The notes: a model not told the origin generated them from the letters alone. 64,000 nt of DNA from CAVTPD01 sp963736575 (GCA_963736575.1 CAVTPD010000003.1:124001-188000); one strand, 5' to 3'; counted from the first letter of the stretch, positions 7,963 through 17,518 are shown. Program-made: numbers and translations.

Positions 7963-9639
7963 TTAGTATTTACGTACAAATAAAAAATCGCTCCCTGGTT
8001 CATTAGAGCCAAACTCACCAAAACGAGGCTCTGGCTGCACTTTTTCTAGAAAATGAATTAATTCATTTAAGGTAAGAACATCGTCTTCTCCTCTGCCCAC
8101 TCTTAGGGCTTCAATTATTTTTCTAGCGAACGGAGAATGTTGCCCAGGTGTACCGTCGGGGACATATTCATTTCCACCTGAAGTAAGGTATTTACGTGTT
8201 TTATATTTCAGCTTATGTTTTACAAACTGCTCTCGGGTAAGTTCTTCATAAATAGGGCTACCGCCTCTATGGCCAGAAGTCCCTAATTTAGGATCAAATG
8301 TTCCGCCAAAACAAACATCCATTGCTAAGAAAATATGCTCACACGGAATATTATTTATTACGGTTCTTAAAGTAGAATGACTTAACATGGTCGTATTTCC
8401 CTCATCCTCTTCTTTAGAATTTTTACAGACCACATAACCTTCTCCAAAAAATTTATCGTATTTACCATGTCCTGCAAAAAAGATAAATAGCTGATCAAAT
8501 TTCTCGTAATTTTTAGTAGCGTATTCTTTCAATTTTGCCATTATTTCATTGGTACTTACGTCTGTAATTACTTCGGTATCGAAACCATAAGAAAGCCGTA
8601 ATTCTTCTGCAATTGTATTGGCATCAAAGACAGGATTCACTAAATCGTCCCATTCATCGTATTCATTTGTAGCAATAACTAGCGCATAATCATGCCGCAC
8701 CATTCTTTCGAAATCTTTAAGTTTTATAATCCGTGTGCTTACGCTTCTTTCACCATAAATATTTTCAGCCACTAACTTAAACTCATTAATACCTACCATT
8801 AATTCTGCTCTGAAATTGATGATTTCATCGTATTCCATAGAAGCAGATCTATAGCCTTTAAATTGTTCAATTTCTTTAATCAGTTCATGGTTATGGTACA
8901 ATTGAACTACCCTTAATTCGGAAGCCGATTTAATCCCCGCTTCTAGAAACACAAAATTTTCCGAAACTTCAGAAAACTTCTTTTCCGGAGTCATCCATTC
9001 AATGTTGGGTGTATTTATGGTATAGGTATCGGGTACGTTTCCTTGAATGATTTTCACATGATCAAAAGCTACTTTCATTTCAGAATTAACCAACAAACCT
9101 GCTTCCTGACCAAAAAAAGATTGAAAATCGCCCGAAAAGACAATGACTTCATTAATAAAAACAGAAATGCGCTCTTCCTTTTTAACCATTTTAACGGTAT
9201 TCTGTGCGCCCTTATCCTTTATAAAATCATCTAAATTGTATTTGGTTGAAAGATCAAAAAACCGTCCTTCTTCAAACTTATAATAACTGAATGTTTTATT
9301 TTGACTGATGGTGATGGCATAAAAATTTGTAGGGTCTGCCCCGCCCCAATAAAAACCATAGCCGTAATTAGCATTGCCAGAAATTTGTCCGGCTTTTATT
9401 TCGAAAACAAAATCTTCGTTTTCATCTATCTTAATTTGAGCATTACTTAATAAGGAAGCACCATTCTTATTCAGCCTATTTACATAATACTTTCCGTTTT
9501 TTACCGAAGTAGTAACATCGGACTGTTGTGCAATGGGCCAGTCGTTTTTGTTGTCATTAAACTCTTCAAAAAGCACAATACTTTGTGCCCATAAGGTGAT
9601 TTTTAACAACAGTAAAAATACAACAAGCAAATACCTCAT
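7963..9639 (-). CDS. Secreted caspase-family (peptidase C14) protein
   Basis: 558 aa. Signal peptide at 1-19 (MRYLLVVFLLLLKITLWAQ). Residues about 20-198 form a beta-rich domain resembling the concanavalin/LamG-like fold (FEEFNDNKNDW, GYGFYWGG). Residues 205-310 look like an Ig-like or adhesin segment. A caspase p20-like domain follows from about 316. The catalytic dyad is visible as H391 in FIFFAGHG and C443 in LAMDVCFGG. Such proteins cleave after basic or acidic residues, but the specificity here is unknown. It is the last gene of a rluA-small membrane protein-caspase operon (3-base gap). Export would place it in the periplasm or at the surface; no T9SS tail or lipobox is seen. Confidence 0.88.
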   Translation of the reverse strand: MRYLLVVFLLLLKITLWAQSIVLFEEFNDNKNDWPIAQQSDVTTSVKNGKYYVNRLNKNGASLLSNAQIKIDENEDFVFEIKAGQISGNANYGYGFYWGGADPTNFYAITISQNKTFSYYKFEEGRFFDLSTKYNLDDFIKDKGAQNTVKMVKKEERISVFINEVIVFSGDFQSFFGQEAGLLVNSEMKVAFDHVKIIQGNVPDTYTINTPNIEWMTPEKKFSEVSENFVFLEAGIKSASELRVVQLYHNHELIKEIEQFKGYRSASMEYDEIINFRAELMVGINEFKLVAENIYGERSVSTRIIKLKDFERMVRHDYALVIATNEYDEWDDLVNPVFDANTIAEELRLSYGFDTEVITDVSTNEIMAKLKEYATKNYEKFDQLFIFFAGHGKYDKFFGEGYVVCKNSKEEDEGNTTMLSHSTLRTVINNIPCEHIFLAMDVCFGGTFDPKLGTSGHRGGSPIYEELTREQFVKHKLKYKTRKYLTSGGNEYVPDGTPGQHSPFARKIIEALRVGRGEDDVLTLNELIHFLEKVQPEPRFGEFGSNEPGSDFLFVRKY

Positions 9640-9642
9640 CTA

Positions 9643-9939
9643 TTACAATTTGATCCCCATTCTGGAAAGCATTTTCTTTTCGAACGCCCAAAAGAATTTA
9701 AATTGCCCCAAAAGAGCACCAACCGCTACTAATAACAACTGATAAATTGGAAAAACAATTAGAACTCTAATAGGCCAAAATACCCATGGGCTCATGGTTT
9801 CTAGCGTTATCCCTAACCATTCTAATAAGGGCGCTCCTATTTTTACCGAAAGTGAACCCGTAATAGAAAACCCCACTAAAATCAAGAACAAATCAAGGTC
9901 ACTTTTTATGTCATATTTGTCTTTAAACTTCTTTAGCAT
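9643..9939 (-). CDS. Small two-helix membrane protein, DUF6787-like
   Basis: 98 aa with two or three hydrophobic segments (about 17-38, 50-68 and 68-85) framed by charged ends. The layout and the motif ITGSLSVKIGAPLLEWLGI resemble Bacteroidota proteins annotated DUF6787; this is recollection, not a search. The start codon overlaps the stop of the upstream pseudouridine synthase by one base, and the caspase gene follows after 3 bases. Function unknown. Confidence 0.75.
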   Translation of the reverse strand: MLKKFKDKYDIKSDLDLFLILVGFSITGSLSVKIGAPLLEWLGITLETMSPWVFWPIRVLIVFPIYQLLLVAVGALLGQFKFFWAFEKKMLSRMGIKL

Positions 9940-10670
9940 TACTTATTATTTAATAACAAATCAATATCCTTTTTCTTAGTTCGGTCTAAAACTAAAAATT
10001 GTTCCCAGAAGTCGTCGGTTGGTAAACCACCTTGTATAAACACTTCTTCTTCTTTAATTGGGTGGTCAAATCTTAATTCTCTAGAATGAAGGTTAATCCC
10101 TTTATCTGCATTTGGTTTACTGAAACCGTACTTAATATCTCCTCTAATAGGGCAGCCAATAGTAGATAACTGAACTCTAATCTGATGAGGTCTTCCTGTA
10201 ATTGGATGAATTTCCCATAGAAAATGGTCGTTCAATTTCCCTAAAATTCGGTAGGTAAGCTCTGCTTTTAAGGTATCGGGTTGTGGTTTTTCAAAAGCGG
10301 TACTCACATTTCTATTTCCATCCTTCTGAAGATAATGTATCAGTTTACCAGACTCTTCTTTGGGTCTTCTTTTAGTGATTGCCCAATAGGTTTTGTACAT
10401 CTTTTTATCTCTAAGCAAATCATTCATTCGCCTAAGTCCTTTAGATGTTTTGGCTAAAATCACCAACCCACTTACCGGACGGTCAATTCTATGTATAACA
10501 CCGGCAAATACATTTCCGGGTTTTTCGTATTTTTCTTTTAAATACTCTTTTACGTATTCAGACAAGGGCTTGTCTTTTGTATGATCTCCTTGAACAAGAA
10601 CACCCGACTTCTTATTTACACAAATAAGGTGGTTATCTTCGTATTCAACTATAAATGGATAATTTTTCAT
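9939..10670 (-). CDS. RluA-family RNA pseudouridine synthase
   Basis: 243 aa RNA-modifying enzyme that isomerises uridine to pseudouridine in rRNA or tRNA. The catalytic aspartate is in HRIDRPVSGLVIL (D63 region). IHPITGRPHQIRVQLS is the second family motif, and the C-terminal IKYGFSK and HSREL blocks are also present. There is no N-terminal S4 domain, so it belongs to the short RluC/RluD-like subgroup. The target base cannot be deduced. First gene of the three-gene unit ending in the caspase gene. Confidence 0.93.
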   Translation of the reverse strand: MKNYPFIVEYEDNHLICVNKKSGVLVQGDHTKDKPLSEYVKEYLKEKYEKPGNVFAGVIHRIDRPVSGLVILAKTSKGLRRMNDLLRDKKMYKTYWAITKRRPKEESGKLIHYLQKDGNRNVSTAFEKPQPDTLKAELTYRILGKLNDHFLWEIHPITGRPHQIRVQLSTIGCPIRGDIKYGFSKPNADKGINLHSRELRFDHPIKEEEVFIQGGLPTDDFWEQFLVLDRTKKKDIDLLLNNK

Positions 10671-10717
10671 GGGATCTCTTTTTTATCAATTGGGAAAATT
10701 GACTCTATACTACTTAA

Positions 10718-11539
10718 CTAATAGGATTCCGATACGTTAGGGAAACTTTTTGATTTTACGTCTTCAACATAAGAAGCAATTGCTGTACTCATGATAGAAC
10801 TTAAATCGGCGTATTTTCTTACAAATCTTGGATTGAACTCGTTGTTGATGCCCAACATGTCGTGGGTTACCAAAACTTGTCCGTCAACTTCATTTCCGGC
10901 ACCAATTCCAATTACTGGAATAGACACACTTTCAGCTACTTTTTTAGCCAAATGAGCTGGTATTTTTTCAACTACTAAAGCGAAACAACCGGATTCCTCT
11001 AGCAATTTAGCATCTTCCATAAGTTTAGCTGCTTCTTCATCTTCGGTAGCTCTAACGGTATACGTTCCGAATTTATATATACTTTGCGGAGTAAGTCCTA
11101 AATGCCCCATTACTGGAATACCGGCACTTAAAATCCTTTTTACAGATTCTAAAATCTCTTTACCACCTTCCATCTTAATGGCATGGGCTTCCGCTTCTTT
11201 CATAATTCTAATGGAAGAACGTAAGGCTTCGGAAGAATTTCCTTGGTACGCACCAAAAGGCAAATCCACTACCACTAAAGCTCTTTCCACCGCTCTTACA
11301 ACCGACTTAGCATGAGAAATCATTTCGTCTAAAGTAATGGGCAAGGTAGTCTCATAACCGTGCATTACATTAGAAGCTGAATCGCCTACCAATATGGCGT
11401 CAATACCCGCTCGGTCTATGATTTGAGCCATAGAATAATCGTATGCCGTTAGCATACTTATTTTAATACCCGCCTGCTTCATTTCTGAAAGGCTATGTGT
11501 GGTTACTTTTTTCTTAGAAGACTTTTTTGCTACAGACAT
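10718..11539 (-). CDS. panB: 3-methyl-2-oxobutanoate hydroxymethyltransferase
   Basis: 273 aa, normal length. It transfers a hydroxymethyl group from 5,10-methylene-THF to alpha-ketoisovalerate to give ketopantoate, the first committed step of pantothenate and CoA synthesis. Family motifs are MLTAYDYSMAQ, the metal-binding VGDSASNVMHGY (about 52), GHLGLTPQS (about 145) and IGIGAGNEVDGQVLV (about 205). Its own -7 element lies at 11557. The K-rich N-terminal tail (SVAKKSSKKKVTTHS) is common in Bacteroidota PanB. Confidence 0.96.
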   Translation of the reverse strand: MSVAKKSSKKKVTTHSLSEMKQAGIKISMLTAYDYSMAQIIDRAGIDAILVGDSASNVMHGYETTLPITLDEMISHAKSVVRAVERALVVVDLPFGAYQGNSSEALRSSIRIMKEAEAHAIKMEGGKEILESVKRILSAGIPVMGHLGLTPQSIYKFGTYTVRATEDEEAAKLMEDAKLLEESGCFALVVEKIPAHLAKKVAESVSIPVIGIGAGNEVDGQVLVTHDMLGINNEFNPRFVRKYADLSSIMSTAIASYVEDVKSKSFPNVSESY

Positions 11540-11556
11540 GAACGTATATTGAACCT

Positions 11557-11564
11557 CAAAATTA
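11557..11564 (-). promoter_or_regulatory. -7 element for panB
   Basis: TAATTTTG on the minus strand, an exact TAnnTTTG match 17 bases before the ATG, in the 41-base gap after the TrkH gene. It suggests panB is transcribed apart from the trkH operon. Confidence 0.5.
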
Positions 11565-11580
11565 AGGAATATAAATAGAG

Positions 11581-13392
11581 TTACCCAACAAGAAGAGATG
11601 CACTAGGGTATTTATAATTATTAGACTCTACTCTGGAACTAATGGCTAGTGCTAAAGTTAGGGTTCCTATTCTGCCAATAAACATAGATAAAATAAGAAT
11701 AGACTTACCTACTGGTGTTAGTTGAGATGTTATTCCTGTGCTTAATCCTACGGTTGCAAAAGCAGAAATTTGTTCGAAAACAATATCTACTAAATCAAAC
11801 CCATTACCAGATTCTGTAATGGAAAGCACAAATATGATTATTAAGTTAAAGGTTGCTGCAAAAACGAAAACTGTGAATGCCCTAAAAAGAAGTTCGTTTG
11901 ATAACGTTCTGTTACCAATAGAAACTTGTTTTTTTCCGCGTATTGTAGATATAGCCGAGGCTAAAATAACAATGAAGGTTGACGTTTTAATACCCCCACC
12001 AGTAGATCCAGAAGATGCCCCAATAAACATTAAGAATATAAAAAAGATAAGAGTAGTATCTGTTAAAGCCCCCATGTCTACTGTGTTAAAACCTGCTGTA
12101 CGCGTTGTGACAGACTGAAAAAACGAAGCTATTAATTGCTTAAACTGACCTTGTTCACCAATGGTACCTGGATTATCTTTTTCTAATAAGAAAAACACAA
12201 ACATACCTATTAGAATAAGGCTTACAGATGTATGAACAGATATTTTAGTGGATAATTTCCAGTCTTTCCATGGTTTATCTAAACGTTCTCTAAGAACAGA
12301 AAACGAAAACATGTCTTGAATAGACGCAAACCCTAGACTTCCCAAAATAATAGTACAACCAATTACTACGTGCAATAAAGAAGAGTCCATTACAGAATCT
12401 TGGTACAAACCGTTAGAAAACAAACTAAAGCCTGCATTACAAAAAGCAGACACCCCATGAAAAATAGAATAAAATACTTTTTCAACTAGCCCCTCAAACT
12501 GTACTTGATCTCCCCAAGAAAAGAAAATAGCAACCGCCGCCATCATTTCTATAATTAACGTAATTCTAATAACTTTTTTTAAGAGGTCTTGAGCGGAAGA
12601 AATTGAGTCACTATCTAAATAGGCTTGTATAGACGCATTTTGTTTTAACCCTGCCGAACTTTTCAGAAACAAAGCAAAAAATGAAGCAAAAGAGACAATT
12701 CCGATCCCTCCCAATTGCATTAAAAACAATATTACCATTTGTCCTTTTGTGGTAAAGAAAGTGGCTGTATCTACAACAATAAGTCCAGTAACACAAGAAG
12801 CACTTACCGCCGTAAACAAGGCATCTAGAAATGATGCTCCATCTGCAGCAATACTCATTTTAGGTAACATTAATAAACCCGTTCCTACAGAAATTAAAAA
12901 GAAGAAACTTAACACTAATGTAGATGCTGGTTTTATAGCTAAAGAGTTTATGTAAGCGCTGGCTCTAATAAAATTAAAACCTACTACATATAACATATAC
13001 ACCGTAATCATAAAATGATAATACCCTGCAATGGTTGTAGCTTTAGCTGAAGTAACAATTTCGGCTATGGTGTCTTTTTCCTGAAAATTGGCAATGAGAG
13101 GAACTGCAATTAATATAGCGGTTAGAAAAAGTTCTATCCACGTTTCTTTTAAAAATTTCCAGCGATCAAATTCGTATAAAAACCGAATAACATAACGAAT
13201 AGCAAACAAAGCAAACACTATTCGGAAACCAACCAAGACCAACGCTTTTTGCGGGTCGGTTAAATAAAAACCATTTTCCAATAGTAATAAGGTAACCGCA
13301 ATAACAACATTAAAGCCTATTACAGAATTTAATATTTTAATTACTGTCTTTTTACTATCGTAAAGAAAACTGTAAACTTTATCCCTAATCAT
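11581..13392 (-). CDS. TrkH/KtrB-type potassium transporter subunit
   Basis: 603 aa K+ uptake channel-like protein with four M1-P-M2 repeats. The pore loops appear as AVSASCVTGL, AFCNAGFSLF, TTRTAGFNTV and FATVGLSTGIT, each with the conserved glycine. There is an extra N-terminal block of about four hydrophobic segments (residues 15-160), as in other Bacteroidota members, and a GASSGSTGGGIKTST loop. Its ATG directly follows the stop of the heptose-kinase-like gene. TrkH/KtrB usually needs a cytosolic TrkA/KtrA partner, which is not in this window. Confidence 0.93.
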   Translation of the reverse strand: MIRDKVYSFLYDSKKTVIKILNSVIGFNVVIAVTLLLLENGFYLTDPQKALVLVGFRIVFALFAIRYVIRFLYEFDRWKFLKETWIELFLTAILIAVPLIANFQEKDTIAEIVTSAKATTIAGYYHFMITVYMLYVVGFNFIRASAYINSLAIKPASTLVLSFFFLISVGTGLLMLPKMSIAADGASFLDALFTAVSASCVTGLIVVDTATFFTTKGQMVILFLMQLGGIGIVSFASFFALFLKSSAGLKQNASIQAYLDSDSISSAQDLLKKVIRITLIIEMMAAVAIFFSWGDQVQFEGLVEKVFYSIFHGVSAFCNAGFSLFSNGLYQDSVMDSSLLHVVIGCTIILGSLGFASIQDMFSFSVLRERLDKPWKDWKLSTKISVHTSVSLILIGMFVFFLLEKDNPGTIGEQGQFKQLIASFFQSVTTRTAGFNTVDMGALTDTTLIFFIFLMFIGASSGSTGGGIKTSTFIVILASAISTIRGKKQVSIGNRTLSNELLFRAFTVFVFAATFNLIIIFVLSITESGNGFDLVDIVFEQISAFATVGLSTGITSQLTPVGKSILILSMFIGRIGTLTLALAISSRVESNNYKYPSASLLVG

Positions 13393-14394
13393 CTAGGAAG
13401 GAAATTTAACCTTTTCTTTGGTTTCTTTCAGCAGTTCTTCTTTATTAATAGGCACTACTCCCAAGTATTCACATACAAGACCCCCTGCCAAATTAGAAAC
13501 TTCAACAATATTTTCAATGGGTAAATCTAAAGCTAGACAAAGTGCAGCCACACTAATTACGGTATCACCAGCGCCAGAAACATCTGCAATAGATCTGTGA
13601 TGTGCCGGAACGTGCTTTTCACTACCGTCTTTTTTATTAATATATGCCCCGTATTCAGAAAGGGTTATTAAGGCCAGTTTTTGATTCAGTTTTTCACCTA
13701 ATCGCTTCACTGCTTGTCTTAAGTCGTCAATCTTACTGGGATCACATTTAATACCTAAACCTTCTTTAAGTTCTTTTAAATTCGGCTTAAAAAGGTCTAC
13801 GTTTTTATAGGCTAAAAAATTACGCTTTTTAGGATCTACCACTACAGGCACATTTTTAGACGAAGCGTAGGCTATAATCTTTTCTATATTATCTGCATCA
13901 AGAACACCTTTATCGTAATCTTCAAAAATCACAACATTAGCATCATCAATTAGGGTTTTCACTTTTTTAATGAAGTTTACATTATCAACTTCAGAAAGTT
14001 GATGATCGTCTTCGTTATCTACCCGAAGTAATTGCTGAGAGCCAGAAACAATACGGTGTTTTACTGTTGTTTTTCTAGCATTGCTTTTTATTATCCCTTC
14101 CGAAGGGAAACCACCTTCATCCATTAAGCGCATAAAATCCTCTGCTTCGGAATCATTACCTACAACAGAACATAAAACAGCTTTAGCACCAAGTGCCTGA
14201 ACATTCATGGCTACGTTTGCAGCACCTCCTAAACGTTTTTCAGTCTTGGTAACATTCACAATTGGAACAGGCGCTTCTGGTGAAATACGGTCTACTTTAC
14301 CCCATAGGTAAGAATCAATCATAACATCACCAATAACTAAGGCCTTCATGTTATTGAAGGCCTCAAAGATTTCATCAAAATTTTTAAACTGCAT
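13393..14394 (-). CDS. rfaE1: PfkB-family kinase, RfaE1-like (D-glycero-beta-D-manno-heptose-7-phosphate kinase)
   Basis: 333 aa ribokinase-fold enzyme matching the N-terminal half of HldE. The signature is VIGDVMIDSYLWGKVDRISP (about 16-35), then RLGGAANVAMN (about 54), and the catalytic PfkB motif DVSGAGDTVISVAAL (about 270) with the anion-hole GAGD. The adenylyltransferase half of HldE is absent, so a separate RfaE2 would be needed if this works in ADP-heptose synthesis. It sits between an aminotransferase (TAATG overlap) and trkH (no gap). Substrate assignment is by family resemblance only. Confidence 0.82.
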   Translation of the reverse strand: MQFKNFDEIFEAFNNMKALVIGDVMIDSYLWGKVDRISPEAPVPIVNVTKTEKRLGGAANVAMNVQALGAKAVLCSVVGNDSEAEDFMRLMDEGGFPSEGIIKSNARKTTVKHRIVSGSQQLLRVDNEDDHQLSEVDNVNFIKKVKTLIDDANVVIFEDYDKGVLDADNIEKIIAYASSKNVPVVVDPKKRNFLAYKNVDLFKPNLKELKEGLGIKCDPSKIDDLRQAVKRLGEKLNQKLALITLSEYGAYINKKDGSEKHVPAHHRSIADVSGAGDTVISVAALCLALDLPIENIVEVSNLAGGLVCEYLGVVPINKEELLKETKEKVKFPS

Positions 14395-15605
14395 TATTTC
14401 AAATCAGATAGAGCTTTACTAATTCTTTTACATGCTTCTATAATGTTGTCGTCTGAAGCGGCATACGAAACACGTATGTTAACCGGTGCGCCAAAAGCAT
14501 CACCTGCTACAGTAGAAACATAAGCTACATTTAATAAGTATAGGCTCATATCGCTAGAATTTTTAACAATTGAACCATCAGGCGAAGTTTTACCGAAGTA
14601 AGCACTAACATCTGGGAAAACATAAAAAGCACCTTGAGGCACATTGGTTTTAACACCTGGGATTTCGCTTAAAAGAGAAATAATTAAGTCTCTTCTTCTT
14701 TGGAAAGCACCACTCATTTCTTTTTTTGCTTCCTTTAATTTAGCTTTATTTTCTAAAGCCTCAATACAAGCTCTTTGCGCTATTGAACACGTACCAGAAG
14801 TTACTTGACCTTGGATTTTCTGAGTTCCTTTTGCCAACCAAACTGGTGCACAAATGTAGCCTACTCTCCAGCCCGTCATAGCAAAGCCTTTAGAGAAACC
14901 ATTTATGGTTATCACTTGGTCTTTTATTTTTTCTATAGAACCTATGCTGTTATGGCCACCAACATAATTGATGTATTCATATATTTCGTCTGAAAGAACA
15001 AATAGATCTTTCTTCTTAGAAACCACCTCTGCAATAGCTTCCAGTTCTTCCATAGTAAACGCTGCACCAGCAGGATTACTAGGCGAAGAGAACATCATGG
15101 CTTTTGTTTTGGAGGTTATTGCTTTTTCAATTTCTTCAATTGATGGTTTAAAATCACTTTCAATTGTTCCGCTAACAATTACAGGAATACCACCTGCAAA
15201 CTTAACAATGTCAGAATAGGAAACCCAGTAAGGTGCCAAAATCAGCACTTCGTCACCCGGATTAACTAAGCTTAATATAACATTTGCTATAGATTGTTTA
15301 GCACCTGTAGAAACAACAATGTTTTCTGGACCACAATCAATACCATTTTCCTCTTTTAATTTATTGGCAATCGCTTTTCTAAGTTCTAAATACCCTGGGA
15401 CTGGCGTATATAATGTATAACCATCATCTAAGGCTTTCTTAGCAGCATCCTTAATGTATTCAGGTGTTTGAAAATCAGGCTCTCCTACACTAAGGTTAAT
15501 AACATCAACCCCTTGTGAAGCCAATTCTCTGGCAGCTTGAGCCATAGCAATTGTAGCCGATTCTACCATTGCATTAATTCTATCTGATAAAGGATATTCG
15601 CTCAC
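14394..15605 (-). CDS. PLP-dependent aminotransferase, aspartate aminotransferase-like (class I, I-gamma type)
   Basis: 403 aa, normal length. It probably exchanges amino groups between aspartate (or a related amino acid) and 2-oxoglutarate. Visible are INLSVGEPDFQTP (about 35), YTPVPGYLELRKAIA, the VVSTGAKQSIANV glycine loop (about 104), SPSNPAGAAF (about 174), LSDEIYEYI (about 205) and the PLP lysine in NGFSKGFAMTGWRVGY (about 237). Arg in IRVSYA near the C-terminus fits substrate binding. First gene of the aminotransferase-rfaE1-trkH operon, with a -7 element at 15645. Confidence 0.93.
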   Translation of the reverse strand: MSEYPLSDRINAMVESATIAMAQAARELASQGVDVINLSVGEPDFQTPEYIKDAAKKALDDGYTLYTPVPGYLELRKAIANKLKEENGIDCGPENIVVSTGAKQSIANVILSLVNPGDEVLILAPYWVSYSDIVKFAGGIPVIVSGTIESDFKPSIEEIEKAITSKTKAMMFSSPSNPAGAAFTMEELEAIAEVVSKKKDLFVLSDEIYEYINYVGGHNSIGSIEKIKDQVITINGFSKGFAMTGWRVGYICAPVWLAKGTQKIQGQVTSGTCSIAQRACIEALENKAKLKEAKKEMSGAFQRRRDLIISLLSEIPGVKTNVPQGAFYVFPDVSAYFGKTSPDGSIVKNSSDMSLYLLNVAYVSTVAGDAFGAPVNIRVSYAASDDNIIEACKRISKALSDLK

Positions 15606-15644
15606 TTCTATTTTTGTATTTGGCGATCAAGTTTTAAAACGGTG

Positions 15645-15652
15645 CAAAAGTA
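15645..15652 (-). promoter_or_regulatory. -7 element for the aminotransferase operon
   Basis: TACTTTTG on the minus strand, an exact TAnnTTTG match about 40 bases upstream of the ATG. No clear -33 TTTG was found. Confidence 0.45.
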
Positions 15653-15694
15653 AATAAATCATTGCACTTCAGAAAATTTACCTGAAAAGCATTG

Positions 15695-16222
15695 CTAGCG
15701 CATAAATTGCTTATCGTTTTTTTTCTTTTGATCTATATGGTGGTAAAAATGTAAAACACCCACTTTATACCATTCTGTAGCGTCTAATTTACCCAAGGTA
15801 GGGTGACTTATTTTCTTTTTTAACTGTTCTTTAGAGGCTGTTTTTAGCTTTGCATCTAAATCCATCATTAACTTTAAAGACTTAATCATTAAATCTCTAC
15901 CATGCATTAAACCCTCTGGTTGGTATGGATCAACATCTAGATTTTCTTCTTTTTGGGCCGACTTTCCTGTAAATTTCTTAAACGAGAACAAATACATTCC
16001 CTGCAAAGTCTTCCCTCCTTTTTCACCTTCTACAGAAGGATTTAAACATTTCTCAATACTAGGTTTTATTAATACTTCCAAATATTGATAAATATGTACA
16101 TAAATCTGTCCTATACTCCATTCGCTATACGGGGTAATGGCCAAGAACGGACCTTCGTTGTATTTCTCCAGCTCACCCAACCAATACTTCGCAACTCGCT
16201 CAAAATCTTTATATGATGACAT
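15695..16222 (-). CDS. DinB-like superfamily protein (DUF1569-like)
   Basis: 175 aa, mostly helical. The motif WSIGQIYVHIYQYLEVLIKP near residue 35 and the C-terminal VGVLHFYHHIDQKKK (about 155) resemble the metal-binding helices of DinB-like four-helix proteins, with His in both segments. The family includes metal-dependent thiol-modifying enzymes, but most members are uncharacterised. No operon partner. Assignment is by pattern only. Confidence 0.65.
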   Translation of the reverse strand: MSSYKDFERVAKYWLGELEKYNEGPFLAITPYSEWSIGQIYVHIYQYLEVLIKPSIEKCLNPSVEGEKGGKTLQGMYLFSFKKFTGKSAQKEENLDVDPYQPEGLMHGRDLMIKSLKLMMDLDAKLKTASKEQLKKKISHPTLGKLDATEWYKVGVLHFYHHIDQKKKNDKQFMR

Positions 16223-16342
16223 TTTTATAGATAATCGGATTAAAGTCTTTGCTTAAAGATAACACAAACCTTTTTAAGGTTTAAATAATTGAATTGACGT
16301 TTTTATTATTATTTTCGGAATTATATCGAAAAAGAAAAAACA

Positions 16343-16570
16343 ATGATTACAACGTCTTACAACCCAAGTAACTTAGAAATAGAACTAGGAGAAATTCTTC
16401 AAGAACTAAGACCGCAGATAGAAGAAAGACTAAAAGATAATGTTATAGAAGGCCTTACTCTAACTAAAGAAAAGGATAATCCAGATTTGATTTTAAAATT
16501 AGTAGATGTTGATGGCGACAAGCATGAAGTTGTTATTAAACTTATACAACGGGCAGATCAAAATCTATAA
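16343..16570 (+). CDS. Small conserved-looking hypothetical protein
   Basis: 75 aa, acidic and lysine-rich, no signal peptide or membrane segment. It starts MITTSYNPSNLEIE, then has a predicted amphipathic helix (residues 11-35) and a beta hairpin ending VDGDKHEVVIKLIQR. I do not recognise the family. Support comes from a promoter-like TTG-18 bases-TATTTTCG (one mismatch) upstream and from the tight convergent end with the Kir gene 6 bases away. Confidence 0.6.
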   Translation: MITTSYNPSNLEIELGEILQELRPQIEERLKDNVIEGLTLTKEKDNPDLILKLVDVDGDKHEVVIKLIQRADQNL

Positions 16571-16576
16571 ACAGAA

Positions 16577-17497
16577 TTAGGCAGTAAAATCATTCATTTG
16601 ATCTAAGCGCAGAATCACTTCTCCTTCTTCAGATATATAGAAATTCTTCTTAAACTTTTGATTTAACTCAATTTCGTTAGCCGTATAAGAATATCTTGTG
16701 TGCACATTTTGACTAAACGTATCGTCAAAACCCGAAATTAGAATCAATACTTCCATTTGATTTTCCTTAAAGTCTTTTATGCAAAGCCCTTCTAAAGGGC
16801 TTTTTTCATTTATAGGGTGTACAACTGTCCAAGGCAAGGGAAAAAACAAAACTTCTTTTCGTTCTAATCCCAGTTCGTAATATGATCTATGGTAGCCTTC
16901 AACATCCTTTTTAACAAAAGAAACCATAACCCTTATTTTCATATCAACCAATTGCGTATTTCTAAGGTTGGCTACTTTAAACATAAGTGCCTTTCCTTCT
17001 TTATAATCTGAAACAACTGCCTTTTTACTGAAAATAAGCTTTGCATTGGGTTTAGAAAAACGCCCATATAATAAGCCTGTAGCTAATGCAAAGAAAAGTA
17101 ATCCCGTTAAAGCCTCTAAAGATGCTATAACATTAGCCGAAGTTGTTAGCGGGGCAATAACACCATACCCTACGGTTGTAAATGTTTGACTGCTAAAAAA
17201 AACCATTTTGGAAAAACAATTCCACCATCCAACGCAGTTTTCAGGGTAAAAATTCTCTACTCCCATAGAGTAGTAAACCCACCCAAAACTTACAATCAAA
17301 AAACAATAAAAAGCGGTAATTAAGGCTATAAAGTAAACCCAATTAATATTAATCAAAAACTGGTATGTATTTACCCAAAACGGAACGCCAACCCGTTTTA
17401 CATTAAAACTTCCGTTTTTATTAATAAGCCTTTTCCCAATTTTTTGGTAATTGGAGCCAAAACCAGGATCTTTTTCCGTTTTTTTAAAACTATACAT
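16577..17497 (-). CDS. Inward-rectifier (Kir-type) potassium channel
   Basis: 306 aa KirBac-like K+ channel. A slide-helix region precedes M1 (about 52-76). The pore helix and selectivity filter TFTTVGYGVIAP put TVGYG at about 108-112. M2 is at about 120-145 (ASLEALTGLLFFALATGLLYGRFSKP), and a C-terminal Ig-like cytosolic IRK domain follows from about 150. A stretch with two Cys and a Trp pair (NCVGWWNC, about 87-94) lies in the extracellular turret and might form a disulfide. Divergent from the OmpA/PD40 gene. Confidence 0.93.
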   Translation of the reverse strand: MYSFKKTEKDPGFGSNYQKIGKRLINKNGSFNVKRVGVPFWVNTYQFLININWVYFIALITAFYCFLIVSFGWVYYSMGVENFYPENCVGWWNCFSKMVFFSSQTFTTVGYGVIAPLTTSANVIASLEALTGLLFFALATGLLYGRFSKPNAKLIFSKKAVVSDYKEGKALMFKVANLRNTQLVDMKIRVMVSFVKKDVEGYHRSYYELGLERKEVLFFPLPWTVVHPINEKSPLEGLCIKDFKENQMEVLILISGFDDTFSQNVHTRYSYTANEIELNQKFKKNFYISEEGEVILRLDQMNDFTA

Positions 17498-17518
17498 TTG
17501 ATTACTAAACTATTGGCA

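Noticed and set aside
11738..12118. 126-residue plus-strand frame opposite the TrkH gene
   Set aside because: Mirror of the membrane gene, with no start context and no domain; the minus-strand protein is clear.
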